From V1-33 sp039795165 (GTDB lineage Bacteria > Verrucomicrobiota > Verrucomicrobiia > Verrucomicrobiales > V1-33), in assembly GCA_039795165.1 (NCBI GenBank), contig JBDKER010000007.1, positions 72,537 through 136,536 on the forward strand: DNA of 64,000 nucleotides, written 5' to 3'. A program made the position numbers and the translations under genes. Position 1 is the first letter of the stretch. Each line of letters opens with the position of its first letter. This document shows positions 17,598 through 25,325 of the stretch, one piece after another. A model generated the notes under the pieces. The model did not search any database. It saw only the letters and a program-made list of their open reading frames with translations, and was not told where the DNA came from.

Positions 17598-18827
17598 ATG
17601 CGCATTCTCGACCGATATCTGAGCCGTCAGGTGCTCTTCTCCACGCTCTTTGCCGTGGTGGTGCTCAGTGTGGTTCTTGTGCTCGGGCAGATCTTCAAGA
17701 AGCTGCTGGATCTGCTGGTGAGCGGCATTCTTTCGCCTTCGGCTGTGCTGCGGTTTGTGGGGTATGCCTTTCCGTGGTCGCTGAGCTACACGGTGCCATG
17801 GGGGGTGCTGACGGCTGTGCTGCTGACCTTCGGGCGTCTTTCGGCGGACAATGAACTGATTTCGATGCGGATGGCGGGACTGAGTCTGAGGCGGATCTGT
17901 CTGCCGGTTTTTCTGGTGGCCGGGTTGCTGTCTGCTTTCTGTCTGTGGATCAACACGACGGTGGCTCCGCATGCGTACACCGAGAGCCGGAGGCTTACGC
18001 AGCGGGCGGCTCTCGAGGATCCGTCCTCGCTTTTTACGCCCGGGGTGCCGATCACTACGATTCCCGGCTATCTGATTTACGCGGAGAAGAGGGAGGGGAA
18101 AGTGCTCGAAAACGTGCAGCTGTTTTCGCTGAGCGGCGAACGGGCCGACATCACGAGGTCGCGTCCGGGGAGTGTGACGGTGGCACGGCGGGCTGAGCTG
18201 GACGACCGGGATCTAAAGGAGCGGCGGGCCCTTGGTCTGGCGATGGATGGCGCCTTTGTGGTGAGCCGGCGCTGGCCGCGGAGTCTTACCGACGAGGACC
18301 GGGCGGCGATGAAGCCGGAAGAGATCGAGGCGTGGGAACTGCGGGCGGAGGAAGCGCTGCGGCAGGTTCCGGATGTTTCCGAAGTGCAGACTGGGTCGTC
18401 GCCGATTTCGGTGCCGCTGACGAGGCTTTTTGAGCGGTCCGAGCGGATTCGGGTGGATGGGATTGCGATGAAGGATCTGTGGCTGGGGATCCGGGACCCC
18501 GGGGCGCTGGCGGGGCGCCTGGGAGTGGCCGTGATTCCGTCGCGGACCGAGATTCTCACTGAGTTCAACCGGCGGCTGAGCTTTTCGCTGGCCTGTCTGG
18601 TGCTGGCTCTGGTGGGGGTGCCGTTCGGGATTACGGCGCAGCGGCGGGAGACTTCGTCGGGTTTTGTGCTGAGTCTGGTGGTGGGGATCAGTTATTTCAC
18701 GCTGATCATGCTGGGGGAACTGTGGAAGGACAAGGCGGACAAGCTGCCGCATCTCTGGGTATGGCTTCCGAATGTGGTTTTCGGGGGTCTGGGGCTGGTG
18801 ATGTTTCTCCGGCTGCAGCGCCGATGA
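17598..18827 (+). CDS. LptF/LptG-family lipopolysaccharide export permease
   Basis: 409 residues. MRILDRYLSRQVLFSTLFAV at the N-terminus and the six-helix layout (three helices, a periplasmic beta-jellyroll domain at about residues 130-310, three helices) are those of the YjgP/YjgQ (LptF/LptG) family. These permeases extract LPS from the inner membrane, powered by LptB, and pass it to LptC/LptA. The hallmark RLSADNELISMRMAGLSL is present at about residues 80-97, and EFNRRLSFSLACLVLALVG opens the C-terminal half. No second permease gene is adjacent. An AAGGGA ribosome site precedes the ATG. Its stop codon lies about 50 bp before the chosen start of the next gene. Confidence 0.93.
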   Translation: MRILDRYLSRQVLFSTLFAVVVLSVVLVLGQIFKKLLDLLVSGILSPSAVLRFVGYAFPWSLSYTVPWGVLTAVLLTFGRLSADNELISMRMAGLSLRRICLPVFLVAGLLSAFCLWINTTVAPHAYTESRRLTQRAALEDPSSLFTPGVPITTIPGYLIYAEKREGKVLENVQLFSLSGERADITRSRPGSVTVARRAELDDRDLKERRALGLAMDGAFVVSRRWPRSLTDEDRAAMKPEEIEAWELRAEEALRQVPDVSEVQTGSSPISVPLTRLFERSERIRVDGIAMKDLWLGIRDPGALAGRLGVAVIPSRTEILTEFNRRLSFSLACLVLALVGVPFGITAQRRETSSGFVLSLVVGISYFTLIMLGELWKDKADKLPHLWVWLPNVVFGGLGLVMFLRLQRR

Positions 18828-18877
18828 AACGCAGAGACGTGGCTTGCATCGGGAGGCATGTCGATTCATGGTCGGGC

Positions 18878-19531
18878 ATGGTCCGGTTTTCTTCCCTGCA
18901 GGCTCTCCGATCGTTCCCTGTGCTGCGTCGCGTGCTGGTGGTTCCCATGGTCCCGCTGGCTTCGCTGCTGCTGGTTTCCTGTGCTGGCATGTATGGTCCG
19001 CACGTTCCCGGGCCCCAGCCGTTCCCGCAGCCGCAGCCTCCCCGGTTTGGGTATGGCGGCGTGCAGAGTCCGAACAACGTGCCGCCGCCGGTGGTGACTC
19101 CGGGTCCCCGCAGCAATCCTTCTCAGGGGAATTCCGGGGGATATTCCGGCGGGAATGCGGGCGCCCCTGTGAGGAAGAAGCCGCCGGTTGTGATCAAGCG
19201 TGATCCCAATGACACCATTGTGGATCTGACGCCGCCGGAACCTGCTCCGACGCCGCCGCCTGCGGCCCTGGAGAAGATCGAGCCGAAGCCTGCGCCGGTA
19301 CCGGAGGTGAAGCCGACCGTGGAGCCTGCCCCGGTGGTTCCGGAGCGGAAGCCTGTTCCGGCTCCCAAGCCGGTGGCGCGGGAGGATCTTCCGTACGGAA
19401 TTCCTGCGGTCACCAAACCCGGCTGCGTCTACAGTCCCTATCACACCACTGGGCTGGTTGATGTCGAGGGATTCGCGCGTGGGAAGAAGGTGGAGTGTCC
19501 GTACACGGGCAAATTCTTCCGGGTTCCCTGA
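18878..19531 (+). CDS. Proline-rich lipoprotein
   Basis: 217 residues from the ATG at 18878. A lipobox, LVSC, lies at about residues 32-35, so it should be acylated. The mature chain is dominated by Pro, Lys, Glu and Val (PPEPAPTPPPAALEK, KPTVEPAPVVPERKPVPAPK), a periplasm-spanning type of linker like that of TonB. It ends with a short globular tail rich in aromatic residues and Cys (KPGCVYSPYHTTGLVDVEGF, then VECPYTGKFFRVP). Alternative starts are 18824, which overlaps the lptF stop as ATGA, and 18947. I do not recognise the tail domain. Location after lptF suggests an envelope function. Confidence 0.72.
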   Translation: MVRFSSLQALRSFPVLRRVLVVPMVPLASLLLVSCAGMYGPHVPGPQPFPQPQPPRFGYGGVQSPNNVPPPVVTPGPRSNPSQGNSGGYSGGNAGAPVRKKPPVVIKRDPNDTIVDLTPPEPAPTPPPAALEKIEPKPAPVPEVKPTVEPAPVVPERKPVPAPKPVAREDLPYGIPAVTKPGCVYSPYHTTGLVDVEGFARGKKVECPYTGKFFRVP

Positions 19532-19573
19532 AGGATGAACCGGCTGCCTTGCTGCTCCGGGTGATGTCCTGCG

Positions 19574-20461
19574 GTGGCGGTAGCGACTGATCTGATGGGA
19601 TCGACTGAATTTTCCGGAAAGACGCTGGCGGTCTGCGGGCCCGGTCTGCTGGGCGGGTCTGTGCTCATGGAGGCGCGTGCTCTGGGTTTCCGGGAATGCC
19701 GTGCGTGGTCGCGTCGTCTGGAGGGGGTGGCGGCGGTGCGGGCGTCTGGTCTGGTGGATCATGCATCGGATGATGTGTGCGCAGTGGTGCGTGGTGCTGA
19801 TGTGGTGGTGCTGTGTGTACCGGTGGAGGCGATGCCCCGGCTGGCGGAGGAGATGGTACCGGTGCTGGCGGGGACGGAGGTGGTGGTGACGGATGTGGGC
19901 AGTGTGAAGGGCTGGGTGGAGGAGCGGGTGGCTCCGGTCTTTGCGGCGGCGGGCATTTCCTTTGTGGGGGCGCATCCCATGGCGGGTTCCGAGAAGGGAG
20001 GGCTGGGGGAAGCGCGGTGCGGACTTTTTGCGGGGGCGGCCTGCATTGTGACGCCGCGGGATGAGGATGCGGCGGCGGCTCGGCTGGTGCGGCGGTTCTG
20101 GGAAGCGATGGGTTGCCGGGTGACGGCGATGACGGCTGGGGAGCACGACCGTACGGTGGCGAGGGTATCTCATTTGCCGCATGCGGCGGCTGTGCTGGCG
20201 GCGCTGACGGCTTTGGGGCCGGATCCGGCGGTGGGTCGCTTTGCGGCTGGTGGTTTGCGGGACACGACGAGGGTGGCTTCCGGGGATCCGTCGATGTGGC
20301 GGGGCATTCTTGTGACGAACCGGGAAGCGATGATGCCTGTGCTGGCGGAATTCCGGGCGCAGACCGATCGGCTCATGGGGTTGCTGGAGCGAGGCGATGG
20401 TGAGGCTTTGCAGGCCCTGCTGGAGGAAGCGAAGCGGCTTCGCGGGACACGGTATTCCTGA
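19574..20461 (+). CDS. tyrA: Prephenate/arogenate dehydrogenase TyrA
   Basis: 295 residues (GTG start; an ATG at 19595 is an alternative). It oxidatively decarboxylates prephenate towards tyrosine. Visible are the Rossmann nucleotide loop GPGLLGGS (residues 22-29), VVVTDVGSVKGWV, the substrate-site motif GAHPMAGSEKGG (about 135-146) and HDRTVARVSHLPHAAA (about 195-210), which carries the His of the helical C-terminal domain. There is no chorismate mutase or ACT fusion. The AroA-like gene begins 22 bp after its stop, so the two aromatic-pathway genes form one operon. Confidence 0.95.
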   Translation: MAVATDLMGSTEFSGKTLAVCGPGLLGGSVLMEARALGFRECRAWSRRLEGVAAVRASGLVDHASDDVCAVVRGADVVVLCVPVEAMPRLAEEMVPVLAGTEVVVTDVGSVKGWVEERVAPVFAAAGISFVGAHPMAGSEKGGLGEARCGLFAGAACIVTPRDEDAAAARLVRRFWEAMGCRVTAMTAGEHDRTVARVSHLPHAAAVLAALTALGPDPAVGRFAAGGLRDTTRVASGDPSMWRGILVTNREAMMPVLAEFRAQTDRLMGLLERGDGEALQALLEEAKRLRGTRYS

Positions 20462-20483
20462 AGTACGGGAGAATTTCACAATC

Positions 20484-21893
20484 ATGCCGCCGATCCGCGT
20501 CCAGATGGCCCGTCCGATTGCGGTCGAGCTGAGTGTGCCTGGGGACCGTAGTATTTCGCATCGTGCCCTGCTGCTGGCGGCGCTGTCGAATGGTCTGTGT
20601 GAGCTGCGGGGATTTGTGCCTTCGCCGGAGTGTCTGGCGGCGGTGGAGGCTTGCCGGGGTTTCGGGGTTCCGGTGGAGATGTCGGGTGGTGGTGGTGACG
20701 GGGGGCGAGGGCCAGTGCGGTTGCTGGTGCGCGGGGTGGGCCGGGGGGTGGTGGAGCCGGTGGATCCGATTGACTGCGGGAGCTTTGCGACGCCGCTGGC
20801 GCTGCTCATGGGAATGGCAGCCGGATTTCCGTTCCGGACGCGGTTTCTGGCGGACAGCCGGGTGGCGGAAGGGGTGCAGCCGGTGGTGGAGTTGCTGCAG
20901 TCGATGGGGGTCCGGGTTCTGGCGAGCGGTCCGGTGGGAGCGAGGATGTATACGGTGGATGGTTCGCGCGGGCTGAGGGCGGTCCGTGGTCCGCTGCCGG
21001 TTCTCAGTTCGCGGGTGAAGGGGGCGGGTTTGTTTGCGGGGATGTCCGCCGGCAGCGGCCGGACGACACTTGTGGAACCGGTGCGGACGCGGGACCATAC
21101 CGAGCGCATGATGCAGTACTTTCTGGTAAAGACGCTGCGGAGCGGCAATGCGATTTCGATCCATGGGGGTCAGATTCCGGAGTCGCGGGATTTTCCGATT
21201 CCCGGAGACATCAGCAGTGCGGCCGTCTGGATTGTGGCGGCGGCCATGCAGCCGGGGGCGGATCTGGTGGTGCGGGAAGTGGGGCTCAATGAATCGCGCA
21301 CGGTTTTCCTGCGGATTCTCGTCAGGATGGCCGCGCAGATCGGGGAATCCGTGAAGGAGTGGCGGTTTGGAGAGCCATGGGGTCATGTGACCGTGCATGG
21401 GATGCCGCTGCGGTCCGTGCGGGTGACGGCGGAGGAGAGTACCCTGGTGGCCGATGAGCTGCCGGTGCTGGCGGCGGCGGCTGCGGTGGCGGACGGGGAG
21501 AGTTGCTTTGCGGTGGAGGCGGGGTCGGTTGCGGCGCGGCTCATGGCGGCGGCGGCGGCCAATCTGGAGCGGATGGGAGTGGAGGTGCGGCACATGAGCT
21601 CGGCCTGGCACATCATGGGCAATGGCTTCCGCGGGCCACTGCGGGGAGCGCTGCTCAGTGCGGGGGGAGACCACCGGCTGGCGCTGGGAGCGGTGGCTGC
21701 TGGCCTCGTGGCGGATGGCGAGAGCGAGATCGAGCATGCCGATGTGGTGGAGGATGTTTATCCCGGGTTTTCGGCCATGCTGGCAAAGTTTCAGACCCGG
21801 GAGATTTCGATGGGCATCGAGCCGCGGGTGGCGTTTCCGCGCCGGGAGATTCCGGTTGCCGGATCGGGATCGGGATCTAGCGTCGCAACTTAA
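20484..21893 (+). CDS. aroA: EPSP synthase (AroA)-family protein with non-standard active site
   Basis: 469 residues with the two-domain inverse alpha/beta-barrel fold of 3-phosphoshikimate 1-carboxyvinyltransferase, for example SVPGDRSISHRALLLAAL, VRTRDHTERMM, IPGDISSAAVWIVAAA, ADELPVLAAAAA and GGDHRLALGAVAAGL. Compared with known family positions (E. coli numbering), several substrate or catalytic residues differ: K22 is Arg22, R100 is Thr103, R124 is Glu129, Q171 is Arg177, and the KExDR motif with E341 and R344 is replaced by VAARL. D313 and the DHR motif remain. The protein is either a diverged enzyme or a paralogue with another role. It is the only AroA-like gene here and is coupled to tyrA, with a GGGAGAA ribosome site before the ATG at 20484. 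Confidence 0.85.
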   Translation: MPPIRVQMARPIAVELSVPGDRSISHRALLLAALSNGLCELRGFVPSPECLAAVEACRGFGVPVEMSGGGGDGGRGPVRLLVRGVGRGVVEPVDPIDCGSFATPLALLMGMAAGFPFRTRFLADSRVAEGVQPVVELLQSMGVRVLASGPVGARMYTVDGSRGLRAVRGPLPVLSSRVKGAGLFAGMSAGSGRTTLVEPVRTRDHTERMMQYFLVKTLRSGNAISIHGGQIPESRDFPIPGDISSAAVWIVAAAMQPGADLVVREVGLNESRTVFLRILVRMAAQIGESVKEWRFGEPWGHVTVHGMPLRSVRVTAEESTLVADELPVLAAAAAVADGESCFAVEAGSVAARLMAAAAANLERMGVEVRHMSSAWHIMGNGFRGPLRGALLSAGGDHRLALGAVAAGLVADGESEIEHADVVEDVYPGFSAMLAKFQTREISMGIEPRVAFPRREIPVAGSGSGSSVAT

Positions 21894-22056
21894 TGAGGCT
21901 GATGGGTTCCTGCCCGGGGCTCAGGGGCCGGGGAACGCATCGCTGACCACTCTGGAACACAATCTGCGCATGGCTTAAACCGACATATCCGGATACCGCT
22001 TCGATGATGCGGCCTGCAATTGTGCTCATGACTATCTTCTGACTACGATTGAGGGA

Positions 22057-22599
22057 GTGCTCCGGGAGATTGATCCGCAGCCGAGGCGGGCCTTTGATCT
22101 GGGGTGCGGGAATGGTTCGGTGGCTGACTGGCTGCGGAAGAAGGGGTATGCCGTGGCAGGGGTGGATCCGTCCACGTCGGGGATTGCCGAGGCCAACCGG
22201 GCCTATCCTGATCTGGATCTGAGGGTGGGGTCGGCGTACGATCCGCTTCATGAGACCTTTGGCCGCTATCCTCTGGTGGTCAGTCTGGAGGTGGTGGAGC
22301 ATGTCTATGCGCCGCGGGATTTTGCCCGGTGTGTGCGTGACCTGTTGGTGCCTGGCGGGCATGCGCTCATTTCGACTCCGTATCATGGGTATCTGAAGAA
22401 CCTGCTGCTGGCGCTGACGGGCGGGATGGACCGCCATTTCACGGCCCTGTGGGATCACGGGCACATCAAGTTCTGGTCACCGGCGACGATCACGCAATTG
22501 CTGGGCGAGGTTGGGCTGTCGGTGCTGAGGGTGCACCGGGTGGGGCGATTGGCTCCTCTGGCGAAGTCGATGCTGGTGGTGGTGCGTCGGGATTCCTGA
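22057..22599 (+). CDS. Class I SAM-dependent methyltransferase, N-terminus interrupted by a stop
   Basis: The longest uninterrupted frame starts at GTG 22057 (180 residues). It holds the SAM-binding motif FDLGCGNGSVADWL, the acidic VAGVDPS, VVSLEVVEHV (motif post-I to II of Methyltransf_11/23) and ALISTPYHGYLKN. The substrate is unknown. Coding sense clearly continues upstream: an in-frame ATG at 21970 reads M-A-stop-TDISGYRFDDAACNCAHDYLL, the helix that normally precedes motif I in this family. A single TAA (21976-21978) separates that start from the rest. Either the gene is translated from GTG 22057 without that helix, or it is a fresh nonsense mutant, or the base is an error. It converges with the potC-like gene 16 bp away. 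Confidence 0.75.
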   Translation: MLREIDPQPRRAFDLGCGNGSVADWLRKKGYAVAGVDPSTSGIAEANRAYPDLDLRVGSAYDPLHETFGRYPLVVSLEVVEHVYAPRDFARCVRDLLVPGGHALISTPYHGYLKNLLLALTGGMDRHFTALWDHGHIKFWSPATITQLLGEVGLSVLRVHRVGRLAPLAKSMLVVVRRDS

Positions 22600-22615
22600 C
22601 GGTCGGCCGCCGCTG

Positions 22616-23410
22616 TCATTTCCGCTGCTGGAGGCGGAGGGCGGCGAGGGCGAGGGATGTGGAGAGGACGAGGAGGCAGACCGCGAGGGCATTGATTTCC
22701 GGAGTGAAGCTTTTCCGGATCATGCTGGCGGTTTCGATGGGGACGGTACTGGAGCCCGGGCCGGCGAGGACATTGCTGATGACGTATTCGTCGAGGGAGA
22801 CACCGAAGGAAAGCAGGGCGGCCCCGGCGATGGAGGGCCAGAGGTGAGGGAAGAGAATGTGCTGGAACGTGGCCCATGGAGAGGCGCCGAGGTCGCGTGC
22901 GGCGTCGGTGAGATTCCAGTCGAAGCGCTGGAGGCGGGATGAGACGAGGAGAAAGGTGTAGGCGATGGCGAGCAGGCTGTGGCCGAGAATCATGGGTGGG
23001 AGTCCCGGGGCCATGGAGAAGATGGTGACGCACCAGAGTTTGAGGGAGAGGGCGGCGACGATGTCCGGGGCCATGAGGGGCAGAGTGAGCGCGGCGGCGA
23101 CCGTTTGGCGGGATCGTTGCAGGCGGGCGTGGCCGATGGCGGCGGGGATGCCGAGGAGGAGGCCGATGGCCGTGGCGGCTGCGGCGATGATGGTGCTGTT
23201 TTCGGCGGCGCGGAGGAGTCGGTCGTTCCCGGCCAACTGCAGGTACCAATGGAAGGTGAAGCCGCCCCATTTCATGGCTGACGGGCTGCGGCTGAAGCTG
23301 AACGCGATGAGGGTGAGAACCGGGAGGAGGAGAAAGGCGGCCGAGATGGCTCCGTTGAGGTACAGCCACCATGGCAGGGAGCGAGGTAGCCCTGTAGTGC
23401 GTTCCTTCAT
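22616..23410 (-). CDS. ABC transporter permease, PotC-like
   Basis: 264 residues with six predicted membrane helices. The binding-protein-dependent permease EAA loop is visible as DAARDLGASPWATFQHILFPHLWPSIAG (about residues 165-192), the segment that docks on the ATPase. SFGVSLDEYVISNVLAG is characteristic of the spermidine/putrescine PotC branch, though Fe3+, phosphonate and thiamine transporters are related. Its ATG overlaps the stop of the PotB-like gene by 4 bp (ATGA), implying translational coupling and equal stoichiometry. Confidence 0.9.
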   Translation of the reverse strand: MKERTTGLPRSLPWWLYLNGAISAAFLLLPVLTLIAFSFSRSPSAMKWGGFTFHWYLQLAGNDRLLRAAENSTIIAAAATAIGLLLGIPAAIGHARLQRSRQTVAAALTLPLMAPDIVAALSLKLWCVTIFSMAPGLPPMILGHSLLAIAYTFLLVSSRLQRFDWNLTDAARDLGASPWATFQHILFPHLWPSIAGAALLSFGVSLDEYVISNVLAGPGSSTVPIETASMIRKSFTPEINALAVCLLVLSTSLALAALRLQQRK

Positions 23411-24279
23411 GCGTCGGAGGAGCGCTGTAGTTTCCGGATGATGAGGAGGCCTGACATGAGAAGGGTCATGACGAGCACCGAGAGGGCCGCACCGCCGGGC
23501 CAGTCGAGATTCTGTCCGGCGAAGCGGTGGTAGATCATGGTGCCCGCGAGGAGGTCGCGCGAGCCGCCGAGGAGGTCGGGGATCACGAAAGTGCCGGCAG
23601 CCTGAATGAAGACGAGGATGGAGCCGGCCGCGATGCCTGGGCGGATGAGGGGCAGGACGATGTGGACGAAGGTCTGGCGTGGCGAAGCGCCGAGGTCCGC
23701 GGCGGCTTCGAGAAGCCTGGCATCGAGTTTCTGGAGCGAATTCATGAGTGGCCAGACCATGAACGGCAGGAAGTAATGGATCATGCCGATGAGGCTGGCG
23801 GTGGGAGTGTAGAGCCACTGGCCCGAGGCTGAGGCGATACCGAGGAAACTGGAGAGTTTTCCGAGGATACCGTCGCGGCTGAGGAGACCCATCCATGAAT
23901 AGACGAGGACGAGGGAATTGGCGGCGAGGGGCAGCATGACGAGCCCGAGCAGGAGGTTGGCTTTGCGGCTGGGGAGCCGGGTGATGAGCCATGCGAGGGG
24001 GGCACCGGTCAGGATCGTCCCTGCCGTGGTGGCGGCGGCGAGGGTAAGAGTGCGCATGAGGACGCGGAGCACGGGAGGAGAGGTCAGTTCCTGCCATGCG
24101 TTGGTCGAAAATGACCATGTGATGGGCTGGCCGCGGGTGCTCAGGGACGCCGCGGCTACGAGGAGGAGCGGCCCGGCGAACCAGAGGGCGAGCCATGCGA
24201 GGGCCGGCAGGGCGAGGGTGCGTGGCTTCACTGCGGGGGCGGTGGAGGAAGAGGCCAGAGAAAATCCGGGCGGCACCAT
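23407..24279 (-). CDS. ABC transporter permease, PotB-like
   Basis: 290 residues from an ATG at 24279. A longer frame exists upstream, but it is antisense-like Pro/Arg-rich sequence inside the ATPase gene and is not used. Six hydrophobic helices and the EAA motif EAAADLGASPRQTFVHIVLP (about residues 188-207) mark an inner-membrane permease. PDLLGGSRDLLAGTMIYHRF matches the C-terminal signature of PotB proteins. The start lies 52 bp inside the 3' end of the ATPase gene, an unusually long overlap. It forms the heterodimeric channel with the following PotC-like subunit. Confidence 0.88.
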   Translation of the reverse strand: MVPPGFSLASSSTAPAVKPRTLALPALAWLALWFAGPLLLVAAASLSTRGQPITWSFSTNAWQELTSPPVLRVLMRTLTLAAATTAGTILTGAPLAWLITRLPSRKANLLLGLVMLPLAANSLVLVYSWMGLLSRDGILGKLSSFLGIASASGQWLYTPTASLIGMIHYFLPFMVWPLMNSLQKLDARLLEAAADLGASPRQTFVHIVLPLIRPGIAAGSILVFIQAAGTFVIPDLLGGSRDLLAGTMIYHRFAGQNLDWPGGAALSVLVMTLLMSGLLIIRKLQRSSDA

Positions 24280-25307
24280 GGAGTGACCCTTGATCCCTCG
24301 GGAGGCGGGGGCCGGTGAGCATCTGCGGAGGCAGAGAGGACCGTGCCTGACGGAAGGCGGAGCTGGACCTGATGCGAGGGGCCCCGGAATGCGGATTGGA
24401 CGACGGTGGCTTCCGGGAAAACGGTGGAACCGGGGTCCGGAGCATCTAGGAAGCGCAGGTGTTCCGGCCGCAGCAGGATGGCGGTGGATGAATCCTGGAA
24501 GCTTCCGGCTGGAATGCGGGTCGTCATTCCCTCGGTGGAGACGGTCCATGCTTCTGGGGATCGTTCAAGGATGGCGGCCGTGAGGAGATTGCTTTCACCG
24601 AGAAAGCCGGCCACGAATGGCGAAGTCGGCCGATGGTAGAGTTCCGTGGGGGTGCCCGTCTGGAGAATGGTGCCACGGTCCATGATGCAGAGTCGGTCCG
24701 ACAGGCTGAGGGCTTCTTCCTGATCGTGGGTGACGTGGACGAAAGTGAGGCCGAGGGATTGCTGGAGATTGCGGAGTTCCGACTGCATTTCGCGGCGCAG
24801 TCGTAGGTCGAGGGCGCCGAGGGGTTCGTCGAGGAGGACGACCTGTGGCTGGGTGGCGAGGGCGCGGGCGAGGGCGACGCGCTGCTGCTGTCCCCCGGAG
24901 AGCTGCGCGGGCAGGCGGTCGGCGTAGTCCTGCATGCGGACGAGGGCGAGCATGTCGCGGGCGCGGGATTCGCGGTGCGCACGGGAGATGCCCTGCATGC
25001 GGAGGCCGAAAGCCACATTTTCCCCGGCAGTGAGGTGCGGGAAGAGGGCATAGTTCTGGAAGACCATGTTGACCGGTCCAGCGTACGCCGGTTGGCGTTT
25101 CAGAACGGGTGAACCGCAGACTGTGATGGAGCCCTCATCCGGGAAGTCGAAACCGGCGATGAGGCGGAGGGTGGTGCTTTTGCCACAGCCCGAGGAGCCG
25201 AGCAGAGAGAAGAATTCGCCTGGTGCGATGCTGAGGGAGACGTCGCGGACAACGGGTGGGCCGCCGAATGATTTCCAGACCTTGCTGAGGAGAACGGCTG
25301 GCGGCAT
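24228..25307 (-). CDS. ABC transporter ATP-binding protein, PotA-like
   Basis: 359 residues. Walker A GSSGCGKST (37-45), Q-loop VFQNYALFPHLT (about 82-93), signature LSGGQQQR (136-143), Walker B VVLLDEP (156-162) and the H-loop His in HVTHDQEEAL. A C-terminal TOBE-type regulatory domain follows (about 235-340). The last residues are a Pro-rich tail (PLPPPPPQ) encoded in the stretch that overlaps the PotB-like start. It energises uptake, probably of polyamines or a related small cation. No PotD-like periplasmic binding protein is in the window. The start is 18 bp downstream of the squalene/phytoene synthase stop. Confidence 0.93.
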   Translation of the reverse strand: MPPAVLLSKVWKSFGGPPVVRDVSLSIAPGEFFSLLGSSGCGKSTTLRLIAGFDFPDEGSITVCGSPVLKRQPAYAGPVNMVFQNYALFPHLTAGENVAFGLRMQGISRAHRESRARDMLALVRMQDYADRLPAQLSGGQQQRVALARALATQPQVVLLDEPLGALDLRLRREMQSELRNLQQSLGLTFVHVTHDQEEALSLSDRLCIMDRGTILQTGTPTELYHRPTSPFVAGFLGESNLLTAAILERSPEAWTVSTEGMTTRIPAGSFQDSSTAILLRPEHLRFLDAPDPGSTVFPEATVVQSAFRGPSHQVQLRLPSGTVLSASADAHRPPPPEGSRVTPWCRPDFLWPLPPPPPQ

Positions 25308-25325
25308 GATGTGGTCCGGGGCGGG

